Assembly (NCBI GenBank): GCA_937875275.1
Contig: CALNCC010000030.1
Span: 1 to 12,028, forward strand
Reading direction: 5' to 3'
DNA: 12,028 bases
Source of the DNA: an uncultured Dysgonomonas sp.
GTDB taxonomy: Bacteria; Bacteroidota; Bacteroidia; Bacteroidales; Dysgonomonadaceae
This document shows, in pieces, positions 1 to 7,102 of this stretch (position 1 is the first letter of the stretch; each line of letters opens with the position of its first letter). The notes beneath the pieces were generated by a model. It was not told the origin of the DNA, ran no database searches, and worked only from the letters and a program-made list of their open reading frames with translations. The translations under genes and the position numbers were made by a program.

Positions 1-228
1 AAAGCCCAAGCCAATGACCTCAATCTCTCCGACCTGAAAATAGAACAAGCAGAGAGCAGAGAGGACATAACTCTCTTTATTTATGAGAATAGTGAGATCG
101 ATGATCCTTTTACGAGTTTTAGCGAGACTTGTAGAATCAGCATCAGAGACATACCCAAATACATCATTACCAGCAAAACAGGAAAAGGCTATAGTGGAAT
201 GGAAGTAGAAAGGTGGAAAAGGAAATAA
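1..228 (+). CDS. 3' end of an unrecognised gene (75 residues visible)
   Basis: Frame 1 is open from the first base of the window to a TAA at 226-228, giving 75 residues; the start lies upstream of the window. The visible part is hydrophilic, with many acidic residues in its first half (IEQAESREDITLFIYE, then NSEIDD) and a basic tail (MEVERWKRK). It has no membrane segment or motif that I recognise. It is probably real: it is open throughout and is followed within 40 nt by a well-formed terminator on the same strand. I assign no function. It is separated from the next gene by that terminator and a 210-nt leader, so it is probably not in the same operon. Confidence 0.65.
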   Translation, partial: KAQANDLNLSDLKIEQAESREDITLFIYENSEIDDPFTSFSETCRISIRDIPKYIITSKTGKGYSGMEVERWKRK

Positions 229-265
229 AACATCCATCACAGGCTATGCCGAAACAAAGAAGCAG

Positions 266-296
266 CCGTAGCAAGGAAACTTGTTACGGTTTTTTT
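266..296 (+). terminator. Rho-independent terminator
   Basis: The arms 266-275 (CCGTAGCAAG) and 280-289 (CTTGTTACGG) form a 10-bp stem with one G-U pair. They close a GAAA tetraloop and are followed by seven T (290-296). It ends transcription of the partial gene at 1-228. Confidence 0.9.
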
Positions 297-508
297 ATAC
301 CTAAGATTAAAAAAAGTTATTTTCGGCGTCGCCATTAAACGTTTTCCCGATGCGACGGTCTATCTATGTAACGGTGTGAAAATGATGGGCATACACGCCC
401 GTCGTGGGAGTGGGGATATTGTATCCGAAGGAGAAAATCTGACCCGTAAGAAACAAAAACGATGCACGCACACACAAGATTGTCAAACAAAGAAAAAAAT
501 GTAAGGTT
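297..508 (+). other. 212-nt leader/intergenic region before the first repeat protein
   Basis: No clear TAnnTTTG promoter is visible; the nearest candidates are TATTTTCG (319-326) and TATCTATG (361-368), each with one mismatch and no good -33 element. The stretch can form a CGTCGC/GCGACG stem and a GGGC/GCCC stem-loop, so a structured 5' leader is possible. One + frame stays open across it up to 504 but has no start before ATG 382. Confidence 0.4.
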
Positions 509-1078
509 ATGAAAAAGATTATGATTATTCTCCTTGCCACACTGATGAGTGTAGGCGTATCGGCAAGCCAACCCGAAAAAGCAAAAGACTTGGTTAAGAT
601 ACTTTTCGCAGACGCAAACGCACAATTGCTGCAAGTGATGGAAGGAACGCCGATGTTCAGCACCGACTGGGGCATCTCGAACAAAATCGCATACTCGGGA
701 AAAGAATATAAAGACGGAGAGTACAGAGTCATAAAAGGCATTTTGGTATACAACAACGACTGGGACAACGACGCCAAAGTGGCGTTCTCGATCAAGCAAA
801 ACGAAGACGGAGAATACCGCATAGTGAAGGGAATAGCTGAGGATGCAGCCGATTGGGAAAACCCCGACAGAGTAGCATACTCGATCCGCAAATGGAGCGA
901 TGGCGAATACCGTGTTACGGAAAGCATCCCGCTCTTTGACCGTGATTGGGACAGCGACCTGAGGGTTGTATACACCATCAAGCAATCTGCCGACGGAGAC
1001 TACCGCATGATAGCCGGAAAAGTGGATGCCGAAACCACTCAAATAGAGAATATTATATATTCGTTCCGCAATATCTGA
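509..1078 (+). CDS. Secreted protein of 31-residue DW repeats (first of a tandem pair)
   Basis: 189 aa. Residues 1-19 are a signal peptide (MKK, hydrophobic core, cleavage expected near GVSA/S), so the product is exported. The mature protein is almost wholly repeats. Asp-Trp occurs at residues 53, 84, 115 and 146, exactly 31 apart, and a degenerate half repeat closes the protein. Each unit reads roughly D-W-x5-(K/R)-V-A-(Y/F)-S-I-x5-D-G-E-Y-R-V-x-K-G-I, so it splits into two beta-strand-like halves of 15-16 residues. No catalytic motif is visible. The next gene encodes a paralogue of the same length. The alternating short beta units are loosely reminiscent of the bacterial septoil-knot (DUF6150) family, but I cannot confirm that by eye. 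Function unknown; a structural or binding role at the envelope is inference. Confidence 0.85.
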   Translation: MKKIMIILLATLMSVGVSASQPEKAKDLVKILFADANAQLLQVMEGTPMFSTDWGISNKIAYSGKEYKDGEYRVIKGILVYNNDWDNDAKVAFSIKQNEDGEYRIVKGIAEDAADWENPDRVAYSIRKWSDGEYRVTESIPLFDRDWDSDLRVVYTIKQSADGDYRMIAGKVDAETTQIENIIYSFRNI

Positions 1079-1122
1079 CAAAACAGAACAAAATATCGCA
1101 TCTAGCGAGACACTTCAAAACA

Positions 1123-1166
1123 GAGGGAACAGCTTGTACATCAGGTCATTCCCTCTCGTTTCGTTT
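1123..1166 (+). terminator. Probable terminator after the first repeat-protein gene
   Basis: GAGGGAA (1123-1129) pairs perfectly with TTCCCTC (1149-1155) across a 19-nt loop. A T-rich but interrupted tail (TCGTTTCGTTT) follows. It is weaker than the other terminators in the window. Confidence 0.55.
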
Positions 1167-1231
1167 ACACCTGCACCGAAAGGCATGTTGTATAATCATC
1201 CCCAATTAAACCTTTATATCAAACTATTGTC

Positions 1232-1239
1232 TAACTTTG
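1232..1239 (+). promoter_or_regulatory. -7 box of the second repeat-protein gene
   Basis: TAACTTTG matches the Bacteroides -7 consensus TAnnTTTG and lies 28 nt before the ATG at 1268, giving a short leader. A GAAAGGA purine stretch (1261-1267) abuts the start. No TTG is seen at the -33 position, so the call rests on the -7 box and its spacing. Confidence 0.6.
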
Positions 1240-1267
1240 CAAAATAATAACGGAATACAAGAAAGGA

Positions 1268-1837
1268 ATGAAAAGACTGTGGTTATATATCATGGGAGCA
1301 TTGATTTGCTCTTTCTCGGTGATTGCCTCCAACGTGTCGGTCAATCGTGTTCTGCAATCCGGAGACGAAGATGTGTTCTTCGTCATAGAAGGCATGACAA
1401 CCTCGATGTCGGATTGGAGCAACAAATCCAAAATAATATATTCGGTAAAAAAGCAAGGAACAGGCTACCGCATCATATCGGGAGTCGCCGCCTCATCATC
1501 CGACTGGGACGATGCCACCAAGATAGCATATTCGATGAAAGAATACGGAGACTGCTATCGCGTGATGGAAGGCATTCCGTCGTCATCGTCCGACTGGGAC
1601 AGTGCCGATAAAATCGTATACTCGATAAAGAAGTGGGCTAACCGCACCAAAACGTGGGACACAGGCTACCGCATGATAAAAGGCATCGCACGATTCCCCG
1701 CCGATTGGGAGCGCGACAAGAATATCGTATTCACAATAAAAGAAACAGGAGACGGTATGCGCGTGATGAGGGGAGTGCCACTTTCGCTTGCCGACTGGGA
1801 CGCTGCCGACAAAATTCTCTACACGATAGGTCGATAA
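1268..1837 (+). CDS. Secreted protein of 30-residue DW repeats (second of a tandem pair)
   Basis: 189 aa, a paralogue of the preceding product. Residues 1-20 form a signal peptide (MKRLWLYIMGALICSFSVIA). Asp-Trp occurs at residues 49, 79, 109, 146 and 176: spacings of 30, 30, 37 and 30. The unit is S-S-D-W-D-x3-K-I-x-Y-S-(I/M)-K-x4-D-x-Y-R-(V/M)-M-x-G-I. The unit after residue 109 carries a seven-residue insertion around ANRTKTW. The first product has period 31 and this one period 30, so the two have diverged since duplication. The gene has its own -7 box. It is followed after 57 nt by the acyltransferase gene with no terminator or promoter between them, so those two may be co-transcribed. 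Function unknown; no enzymatic residues stand out. Confidence 0.85.
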   Translation: MKRLWLYIMGALICSFSVIASNVSVNRVLQSGDEDVFFVIEGMTTSMSDWSNKSKIIYSVKKQGTGYRIISGVAASSSDWDDATKIAYSMKEYGDCYRVMEGIPSSSSDWDSADKIVYSIKKWANRTKTWDTGYRMIKGIARFPADWERDKNIVFTIKETGDGMRVMRGVPLSLADWDAADKILYTIGR

Positions 1838-1845
1838 CAATACGA

Positions 1846-1864
1846 AAATATAAATAGCGAGAAA
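1846..1864 (+). repeat. Gene-end repeat, copy 1 (19 nt, no hairpin)
   Basis: AAATATAAATAGCGAGAAA, identical to 2901-2919 and 4266-4284. It lies 8 nt after the stop codon of the second repeat-protein gene. This copy has one AAATAGCGAG unit and no following hairpin, so it does not terminate transcription. Confidence 0.8.
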
Positions 1865-1894
1865 ACTTAAAAAAAAATTAAAAACACACATTTC

Positions 1895-2908
1895 ATGAGA
1901 TTAGACGTCATCGATTTCCTAAAAGGGTATTCCATCTTTACAATTGTCATCTTTCATCTATTGGCTCAATACTTTGGCCCAATTGCTCCCGAAGCATTCG
2001 GAAAAGCCATTTCATTTGGAGGCACAGGAGTACATGTATTCATTCTATGTTCCGGATTCGGACTTTGCCTCTCTCAACTAAAGAGAACAATCTCTCCTTT
2101 AAGCTTTTACAAAAAGAGATTTTTTAAGATATACATACCTTATATTATCGTCGTACTAATTGCTGCCGCTATACCATTTATTGGCAGTGCATATAGCGGG
2201 TCAGACAGAATATTCGCATTATTGAGTCATGTCTTTTTATTTAAAATGTTCGACTCTGAGCTTATCGGCAGTTTTGGAGTGCCTTTCTGGTTCGTTTCCA
2301 TGATTATTCAATTCTACATTATCTTCCCATTTCTGTTCAAGATATTTGTAAAAATAAGTAATAAAAAATTTATCATCATATGTCTCATCCTAAGCTTAGG
2401 ATGGTCTACCATCGTTGCCATCATAGGTAAAGATGATTTTCGTGCATGGAACAGCTTTTTCCTTCAATACCTATGGGAATTTGCTTTAGGGATGATGCTT
2501 GCCCGATTCTACATTAAAAACAACAGCATTCCCATTCCCTCAAAAAAAATACTAACCGTAATTGCCGCATCAGGTCTTGCCCTATACGGCGCAATGGGAT
2601 TCAGTGGCGGAATACTTAAATTATACAATGATGTTCCCGCCCTATTCGGCTATTTATCATTAGCCCTTCTGATCTATTCTTTTTCCATAAAGTTCATAAA
2701 TAAGTTTTTCTTATATACATCATCATTTTCTTACGAGTGGTACTTAGTACTCCCTATAATATTTACATGCATTTTTGTTTTGAGCAAAGAGTTCCTCATA
2801 GGCAACACTTATATCACTCTTGCTCTATTCTCTTTTTTAGCATTAATTATCAGCTACCTGTTAGCAATTGCCTACCACAAATTTATCAATCGGGTAGTTA
2901 AAATATAA
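1895..2908 (+). CDS. Membrane acyltransferase, family 3
   Basis: 337 aa, very hydrophobic, with about ten predicted membrane helices. The N-terminus (RLDVIDFLKGYSIFTIVIFH) is the acyltransferase-3 signature: an early Asp in a Leu/Lys/Gly context, then a His at residue 21, the residue implicated in acyl transfer. Members use acyl-CoA or similar donors to O-acylate surface sugars (capsule, O-antigen, exopolysaccharide) or lipids; the substrate here is not indicated. Length is typical. The ATG at 1895 starts directly at the conserved motif and has only an A-rich leader. No TAnnTTTG box lies in the 57-nt gap, so it is probably read from the upstream gene's promoter. The stop codon TAA (2906-2908) lies inside the gene-end repeat. 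It is clearly more A/T-rich than the phage-like genes further right, which could reflect separate acquisition. Confidence 0.88.
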   Translation: MRLDVIDFLKGYSIFTIVIFHLLAQYFGPIAPEAFGKAISFGGTGVHVFILCSGFGLCLSQLKRTISPLSFYKKRFFKIYIPYIIVVLIAAAIPFIGSAYSGSDRIFALLSHVFLFKMFDSELIGSFGVPFWFVSMIIQFYIIFPFLFKIFVKISNKKFIIICLILSLGWSTIVAIIGKDDFRAWNSFFLQYLWEFALGMMLARFYIKNNSIPIPSKKILTVIAASGLALYGAMGFSGGILKLYNDVPALFGYLSLALLIYSFSIKFINKFFLYTSSFSYEWYLVLPIIFTCIFVLSKEFLIGNTYITLALFSFLALIISYLLAIAYHKFINRVVKI

Positions 2909-2951
2909 ATAGCGAGAAATAGCGAGATTCTGCGAGAATCTCGCTATTTTT
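2901..2951 (+). repeat. Gene-end repeat, copy 2 (two units plus hairpin)
   Basis: The 19-nt core (2901-2919) overlaps the last codons of the acyltransferase gene. Two AAATAGCGAG units follow in tandem (2907-2916 and 2917-2926), and the second is the start of the hairpin arm. From 2901 to 2951 the sequence equals the third copy, apart from one extra 10-nt unit there. Confidence 0.88.
2917..2951 (+). terminator. Terminator within gene-end repeat copy 2
   Basis: AAATAGCGAGATTCT (2917-2931) pairs perfectly with AGAATCTCGCTATTT (2935-2949): 15 bp around a GCG loop, ending in five T. It ends the acyltransferase transcript. The stem is A-rich on its 5' side, so it may work in both directions. Confidence 0.9.
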
Positions 2952-2954
2952 GTT

Positions 2955-2962
2955 TATGTTTG
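2955..2962 (+). promoter_or_regulatory. -7 box of the Fic gene
   Basis: TATGTTTG fits TAnnTTTG and lies 19 nt before the ATG at 2982, directly after the upstream terminator. No good -33 TTG is present, because that position falls inside the hairpin. Confidence 0.5.
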
Positions 2963-2981
2963 TAACTATAAATCGACAATC

Positions 2982-4277
2982 ATGGTAGAACCCGTTCCTC
3001 AAATAAAGATTGATATCGAATTGATCTCTAAGATGCAAGACCCTCTTGTGTCCGGTTTATTAAGAAACATCAACCGCGAATATTTATATTGGGATAAAGT
3101 AAAATATAAAAATCAGGAAGGACTCTCATCTTTCGAATTATGGTCAATAGTAAAAATAAGCCGCAAGCTATATTACTCGACGCAGAAGTTTGGAAAATAT
3201 GAATTCCGCTATTTCTCCACCGAATTTATTCAGGAAATGTTGCATTATTGTGATATGAATATCGGAGGCAATATGGGGGGCAGCGGCTTTGTTCCCGAAC
3301 AGGATAAAGCCCGCTACATGATAAGCTCCATCATGGAAGAAGCCATATCGAGCAGCAAAATAGAAGGAGCCAACACAACGCGAAAGAAGGCGAAAGAGAT
3401 GCTGCTGAAAGAAACAAAACCGAAGGATCGCTCGGAGCAAATGATCTTCAACAATTATCACACCATCGACTATATCAGCAACAATTACACCAAGGATCTG
3501 ACTGTCGACCAACTGCTGTATATACATAAACTAATTACCGAAAACACATTAGACAACCACGATGAAGAAGGATGCTTTCGGCGAAACAACGATATATTTG
3601 TCGTCAACACATCGACAAGCGAAACGGTACATACACCGCCATCGCATGACGAAATACCCGAATTATTGAAAGATGTGTGCCACTTTTTCAATGAGGAAGA
3701 TGTATTCATTCATCCCATAATCAAAGGAATTATTATCCATTTTATGATTGCATGGATACACCCTTTTTCGGATGGAAATGGACGAACTGCCCGTTCTCTC
3801 TTTTATTGGTATCTATTAAAAAAAGGATATTGGCTTGTCGAATATCTTTCGATATCACGAATTATACAACACTCCAAAAATCAGTACGAGAGAGCCTATC
3901 TTTATACTGAAAATGACGAAAACGACCTCAACTATTTCATCACATACAACCTCAAAGCAATGGCGAAAGCCTTTGATACATTAAGGGAATATATCAGTAG
4001 AAAAGAAAAAGAGGCGAATCTCACAGCCCGCTTTGTCAGAATACCGGGAGTCAACGAAAGGCAGGCTTTCTTGTTGAAAAAAATATGCGATGAACCCGAT
4101 ATTGTATTCACCGTAAAAGAGGTGGAAAACCGATTTGCCATATCCAGTTTTACGGCTCGTTCCGATCTCAACAATCTCGTAAAAATGGGATTCTTATCCG
4201 AGATTCAGGTAAACAAAATCAAACGCGATTTTGTGAAATCGGATGAATTTGATCGATTAACAAACAAATATAAATAG
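2982..4277 (+). CDS. Class II Fic-domain protein (probable AMPylase)
   Basis: 431 aa, cytoplasmic. The Fic active site HPFSDGNGRTAR is at residues 260-271 and fully matches HxFx(D/E)GNGRxxR: His260 as base, Asp264 for metal, Arg268 and Arg271 for phosphates. Residues 124-129 (SSKIEG) fit the inhibitory motif (S/T)xxxE(G/N). That motif lies N-terminal of the Fic core, so this is a class II, self-inhibited Fic that needs no separate antitoxin. Residues around 365-431 look like a winged-helix domain (VKEVENRFAISSFTARSDLNNLVKMGFL). Such proteins usually transfer AMP from ATP to a Ser, Thr or Tyr of a target protein; the target is unknown. It starts at ATG 2982 after a -7 box. The stop codon TAG lies inside the gene-end repeat, and the last residues KYK are encoded by that repeat. 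All key residues are intact. Confidence 0.93.
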   Translation: MVEPVPQIKIDIELISKMQDPLVSGLLRNINREYLYWDKVKYKNQEGLSSFELWSIVKISRKLYYSTQKFGKYEFRYFSTEFIQEMLHYCDMNIGGNMGGSGFVPEQDKARYMISSIMEEAISSSKIEGANTTRKKAKEMLLKETKPKDRSEQMIFNNYHTIDYISNNYTKDLTVDQLLYIHKLITENTLDNHDEEGCFRRNNDIFVVNTSTSETVHTPPSHDEIPELLKDVCHFFNEEDVFIHPIIKGIIIHFMIAWIHPFSDGNGRTARSLFYWYLLKKGYWLVEYLSISRIIQHSKNQYERAYLYTENDENDLNYFITYNLKAMAKAFDTLREYISRKEKEANLTARFVRIPGVNERQAFLLKKICDEPDIVFTVKEVENRFAISSFTARSDLNNLVKMGFLSEIQVNKIKRDFVKSDEFDRLTNKYK

Positions 4278-4328
4278 CGAGAAATAGCGAGAAATAGCGA
4301 GATTCTGCGAGAATCTCGCTATTTTTTT
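4266..4328 (+). repeat. Gene-end repeat, copy 3 (three units plus hairpin)
   Basis: The 19-nt core is at 4266-4284. Three AAATAGCGAG units stand in tandem (4272-4281, 4282-4291, 4292-4301), then the same hairpin as in copy 2. It differs from copy 2 only by one extra 10-nt unit and a longer T run. It overlaps the Fic gene's last codons in a different reading frame from that used in copy 2. Confidence 0.88.
4292..4328 (+). terminator. Terminator within gene-end repeat copy 3
   Basis: The 15-bp perfect stem (4292-4306 with 4310-4324) has a GCG loop and seven T (4322-4328). The arms and loop are identical to those of the terminator at 2917-2951. It ends the Fic transcript. Confidence 0.92.
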
Positions 4329-4387
4329 GTCTCGTGATGATTTTATCATCCCTCTGCGATGATATTTATCTATACCATAAAAAAGCT

Positions 4388-4933
4388 ATGGTAAGATCTA
4401 TTATCGACGAATTTCGCAAGCAAGCACGCGAGCACAAAACAATCAAAGCATTCTATTACAACAAAGTGCACGAGCAAGGCAGCGGCAAAGACAAATACCC
4501 TCTGCTGTGGATAGAAGACCCCGTGTATGGGCGCAATGCAGACAATGTATTCCGCAGTTCGATCAATTTCTCGATACTCTTCCTTCCCGAGAAAGGACGC
4601 GAAGTTGCCGAGTTGCAAAACCTCGCATTCTCCGTCGGGCTCAACATCCTCGAACGGATGAAGCAAGACGACGAATCGCCCGTCGCCATCCTCCCCGACT
4701 GGACATACCTCACCCTGCGCAACTACTACGACGACAACGCCTGCGGTTGCCGCTTCTCGGTAAATATGATACAGCGCAATATGCAAAACCTGTGCCTGAT
4801 AGACGAACAGTTTGACCGAGAAAAAGAGTTCGGCACAGACGCCTCTCTACCTCAGTTCGACATAGACACGGCAAACAACTGCGAGATATTTGTGAACAAA
4901 TTTCCACAATTCGACCTAAAGCTGAGAAGATAA
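4388..4933 (+). CDS. Phage-like protein, possibly tail-terminator type
   Basis: 181 aa from ATG 4388. In-frame starts GTG 4334 and ATG 4337 would add 17-18 residues, but they begin directly behind the Fic terminator. The MVRSIIDEFRKQ start gives a compact N-terminal helix instead. The product is soluble with no signal peptide. It has a helix, a strand-rich middle (KYPLLWIEDP, then FSILFLPE) and an acidic C-terminal third. Identification rests mainly on context. Its stop overlaps the next gene's start (TAATG), and that product has the signature of HK97 gp10-like phage proteins. In tailed phages small neck/tail-completion genes sit side by side like this. The exact role is inference. No convincing promoter is visible, so one may lie in 4329-4387. 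Base composition is richer in G+C than the Fic gene. Confidence 0.75.
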   Translation: MVRSIIDEFRKQAREHKTIKAFYYNKVHEQGSGKDKYPLLWIEDPVYGRNADNVFRSSINFSILFLPEKGREVAELQNLAFSVGLNILERMKQDDESPVAILPDWTYLTLRNYYDDNACGCRFSVNMIQRNMQNLCLIDEQFDREKEFGTDASLPQFDIDTANNCEIFVNKFPQFDLKLRR

Positions 4934-5388
4934 TGCAAACCCCTGTTACCGCTGTGGCGCAAGCCATCGCACAAGAGCTGATAGAACTCGTGCACGAGGC
5001 AATAGACCGCACCTCGTCGGGGCGCGACGCACACACCGACAACCGCCTCAAAGCCGCAATAGAAACCCGTGTGCAGACCGACGGCAGCTCGCCCACAGTG
5101 CACCTCCTATACGACGACTACCTCGCATACATAGATGCCGGACGCAAACCCCAATCGGGCAAGCAACCACCCATCGAAGCCTTGCGAGAGTGGGCAATGG
5201 CGAGAAACATACCTGCCGACAACAGCACCCTCTTTCTCATATCGCGTGCCATCCACCGCGAAGGAATAGAGCCGCGCCCCATACTGTCGATACTCGACCA
5301 AGAGATAGAGAAAAGGCTGCAAGGCGATTGGCAAGAACGAATCCTCGATGCCGTCATGCAAAGGCTCAACGAGGTAATGGAACACTGA
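4933..5388 (+). CDS. HK97 gp10-like phage neck/tail-completion protein
   Basis: 151 aa. Its ATG shares one base with the preceding stop (TAATG), which points to translational coupling. Residues 57-118 carry the diagnostic pattern: YDDYLAYIDAGRKPQSGKQPP (66-80 the core), then a helix IEALREWA, then FLISRAIHREGIEPRPIL (101-118). This G-R-x-P-x-x-G-x-x-P-P, helix, aromatic-I-x-R-x-I-x-x-x-G-I-x-x-R-P order is the usual signature of HK97 gp10-like minor tail and head-tail joining proteins. Length is normal for that family. It is flanked by the tail-terminator-like gene and the 547-aa gene. No capsid, portal or terminase gene is in the window. All conserved parts look intact, so this is not an eroding pseudogene. 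Confidence 0.72.
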   Translation: MQTPVTAVAQAIAQELIELVHEAIDRTSSGRDAHTDNRLKAAIETRVQTDGSSPTVHLLYDDYLAYIDAGRKPQSGKQPPIEALREWAMARNIPADNSTLFLISRAIHREGIEPRPILSILDQEIEKRLQGDWQERILDAVMQRLNEVMEH

Positions 5389-5435
5389 CAACACAGACAA
5401 GAGTATAAACCAAACAATAAATAAATTTGAACAAC

Positions 5436-7079
5436 ATGAAACAAACAACAACAGAGATCGCTGTCGTTGACAACCCGATAACATTTTCGCTTGCCGGCAA
5501 CCCCAACTTCATCCGATTTCGAAGCCTCGACTCCGAAACCAAATCGGCGACAGTAGACGTATATCTCATCTTGAAAACGAACACCATTGGCGAAGCCTCG
5601 TTCTCGATAACCGACCAACGGGCAACAACCAACCTCTCGTTTCGAGGAACAGACGACCCCAAAAACATAGGAGCCGACCGATTCTACATAAGCAAGAAAA
5701 GCAAGGAGATTACTCTCGAAAACATAAAAGCATGCTTGATGAAAAACGCTTTTCTGAGAGACAACTTCATCCTGTCCACATCTCCCTTGCAGAAAGACCG
5801 TATACGCATCGTCTCGCGCCGGTCGGGAGGCAGATACGCATTCACTTTTGCCACCACCGCCCCCAACGTATTCGCCATCAGCGGCAACCCACTGCACACC
5901 ATCAATCAAGACTCTATCAGCCGCAATCCCGAATATGCGAAAATAGCCAACCCCGCATCAAACGTTCCGGCAGACTATGACGAAGATTGCGAGATTCATC
6001 TCGAGGTCTATGCCGACACAGGCGTCTTGCCCGGAAAAGACGGAACACCCACCGACAGCAACATGGGCGTGCTGCAAACAACACTGACGAAAAACTATCT
6101 TGGCGACCCTCTGTGGTTCGACGTCAACACCGTCGTAGCCGACAAGGGCACGGCTCCCCGCCTTGCAGCAGACGGTTGGTTCGACACAGGCACATGCACC
6201 GACCACCGCTATGTAGCAAAACGATATAGCGGAAAAGACGTGATGACGTTCTACTATTCCGATGTGTGCTACGTCATCAACGGATTTCGCCGCACCTTAG
6301 ACACAAACAATCTGTCGCCCGACGACGGCTCGGCATTAGCCGACTACGTGTACAACACAGCCGCACGCAACACCATCAGCCCGCTCTCCAACAGACTGGA
6401 AGCGACACACATACGCGGACAGAAACAGTTTTTCAATTTCATATTGTGCGACAAGGCAACCGCCGATCAGCAACTGTCGCTGCGCTACAAGGTGGCATCT
6501 CCATCGGGTGTCGAACTGGGGCAGACAGAGAAACATCAACAAGGCAGCAAAGCCTTTGCGATAGTGAACACCATAGCCTTAGACATCGACTCGCTGCTCG
6601 ACACCTACCCCAATGCCGGGCACATAGAGGTCAGCCTTTGCCACAACGGCGACGAGGTCAGTCGGCCGCTTCGTTTCCGCATCTTGCCCGAGCACCTTTA
6701 CGGGGTCAAAGACTTTGTTTTCTTGAATGCCTTGGGAGGATGGTCTTCGTTCAGTTTCGGAGGAAGGCGACAAACCGAATTTTCGGCAGCCAAAACCACG
6801 TCTTACCGCACACGCACGCCCGACAGCAACACCATCGACCGCATCGAAAGTGTCGATGGCAGCGAGGCTACGGAGGCTTTCGTGGTGCAGTCGTTGCCCA
6901 TATCGCCCGATGTAGCCGATTGGCTCAAAGAGCTGTCTGTGTCGTCGGCAGTGTACGAACTATCGACAGGCAGATACATCGTCGTAGACGAGCTGAATGT
7001 GAAACACACAAGCAAAGACGATCTGCTGCGCTTGGAAATGAAATACCACTACTCAGACTCCTACAATTCGCGATTCTGA
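5436..7079 (+). CDS. Large putative phage tail/baseplate-type protein
   Basis: 547 aa from ATG 5436; a TTG three codons earlier (5427) is less likely. No signal peptide or membrane helix. The protein is rich in beta strands, polar residues, Thr and Ser. It opens with a segment VVDNPITFSLAGNPNFIRF, like the N-termini of uncharacterised Bacteroidota phage structural proteins. Around residue 430 it has FVFLNALGGWSSFSF, resembling a motif often seen in such proteins before a C-terminal domain. No enzymatic motif stands out. It follows the gp10-like gene by 47 nt without a terminator and is closed by a terminator 24 nt downstream, so the three genes form one operon. Tail or baseplate function is inference from context and these weak resemblances; a surface or adhesion protein is the main alternative. 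The reading frame is intact over 1.6 kb. Confidence 0.7.
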   Translation: MKQTTTEIAVVDNPITFSLAGNPNFIRFRSLDSETKSATVDVYLILKTNTIGEASFSITDQRATTNLSFRGTDDPKNIGADRFYISKKSKEITLENIKACLMKNAFLRDNFILSTSPLQKDRIRIVSRRSGGRYAFTFATTAPNVFAISGNPLHTINQDSISRNPEYAKIANPASNVPADYDEDCEIHLEVYADTGVLPGKDGTPTDSNMGVLQTTLTKNYLGDPLWFDVNTVVADKGTAPRLAADGWFDTGTCTDHRYVAKRYSGKDVMTFYYSDVCYVINGFRRTLDTNNLSPDDGSALADYVYNTAARNTISPLSNRLEATHIRGQKQFFNFILCDKATADQQLSLRYKVASPSGVELGQTEKHQQGSKAFAIVNTIALDIDSLLDTYPNAGHIEVSLCHNGDEVSRPLRFRILPEHLYGVKDFVFLNALGGWSSFSFGGRRQTEFSAAKTTSYRTRTPDSNTIDRIESVDGSEATEAFVVQSLPISPDVADWLKELSVSSAVYELSTGRYIVVDELNVKHTSKDDLLRLEMKYHYSDSYNSRF

Positions 7080-7102
7080 CACCATAGCCACACTACAATA
7101 AT

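Noticed and set aside
335..1081. Long minus-strand frames opposite the first repeat-protein gene
   Set aside because: They mirror the repeat structure of the real gene in another frame. They have no plausible start context or family features, while the + strand product has a signal peptide and strict periodicity.
509..1837. Regularly spaced DNA repeats that could suggest a CRISPR array
   Set aside because: The roughly 90-nt periodicity is the codon image of protein repeats; DNA identity between units is low and the frame is open throughout.
2901..4328. Invertible DNA switch between the two identical hairpins
   Set aside because: The two elements are in direct orientation, so recombination would delete rather than invert; each inverted repeat is only the arms of one terminator with a 3-nt loop.
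4334..4387. Upstream GTG/ATG starts for the first phage-like gene
   Set aside because: They begin 6-9 nt behind the terminator T run and add residues without family character; ATG 4388 gives a normal N-terminus.
5422..5429. TAAATTTG as a promoter -7 box before the 547-aa gene
   Set aside because: It is only 7 nt from the ATG, leaving no room for a leader, and the gene is in an operon with the two before it.
6266..7087. 273-residue alternative + frame inside the large phage-like gene
   Set aside because: Its Arg/His/Gln-rich composition is typical of a shifted frame in G+C-richer DNA, and the 547-aa frame covers the region with protein-like composition.
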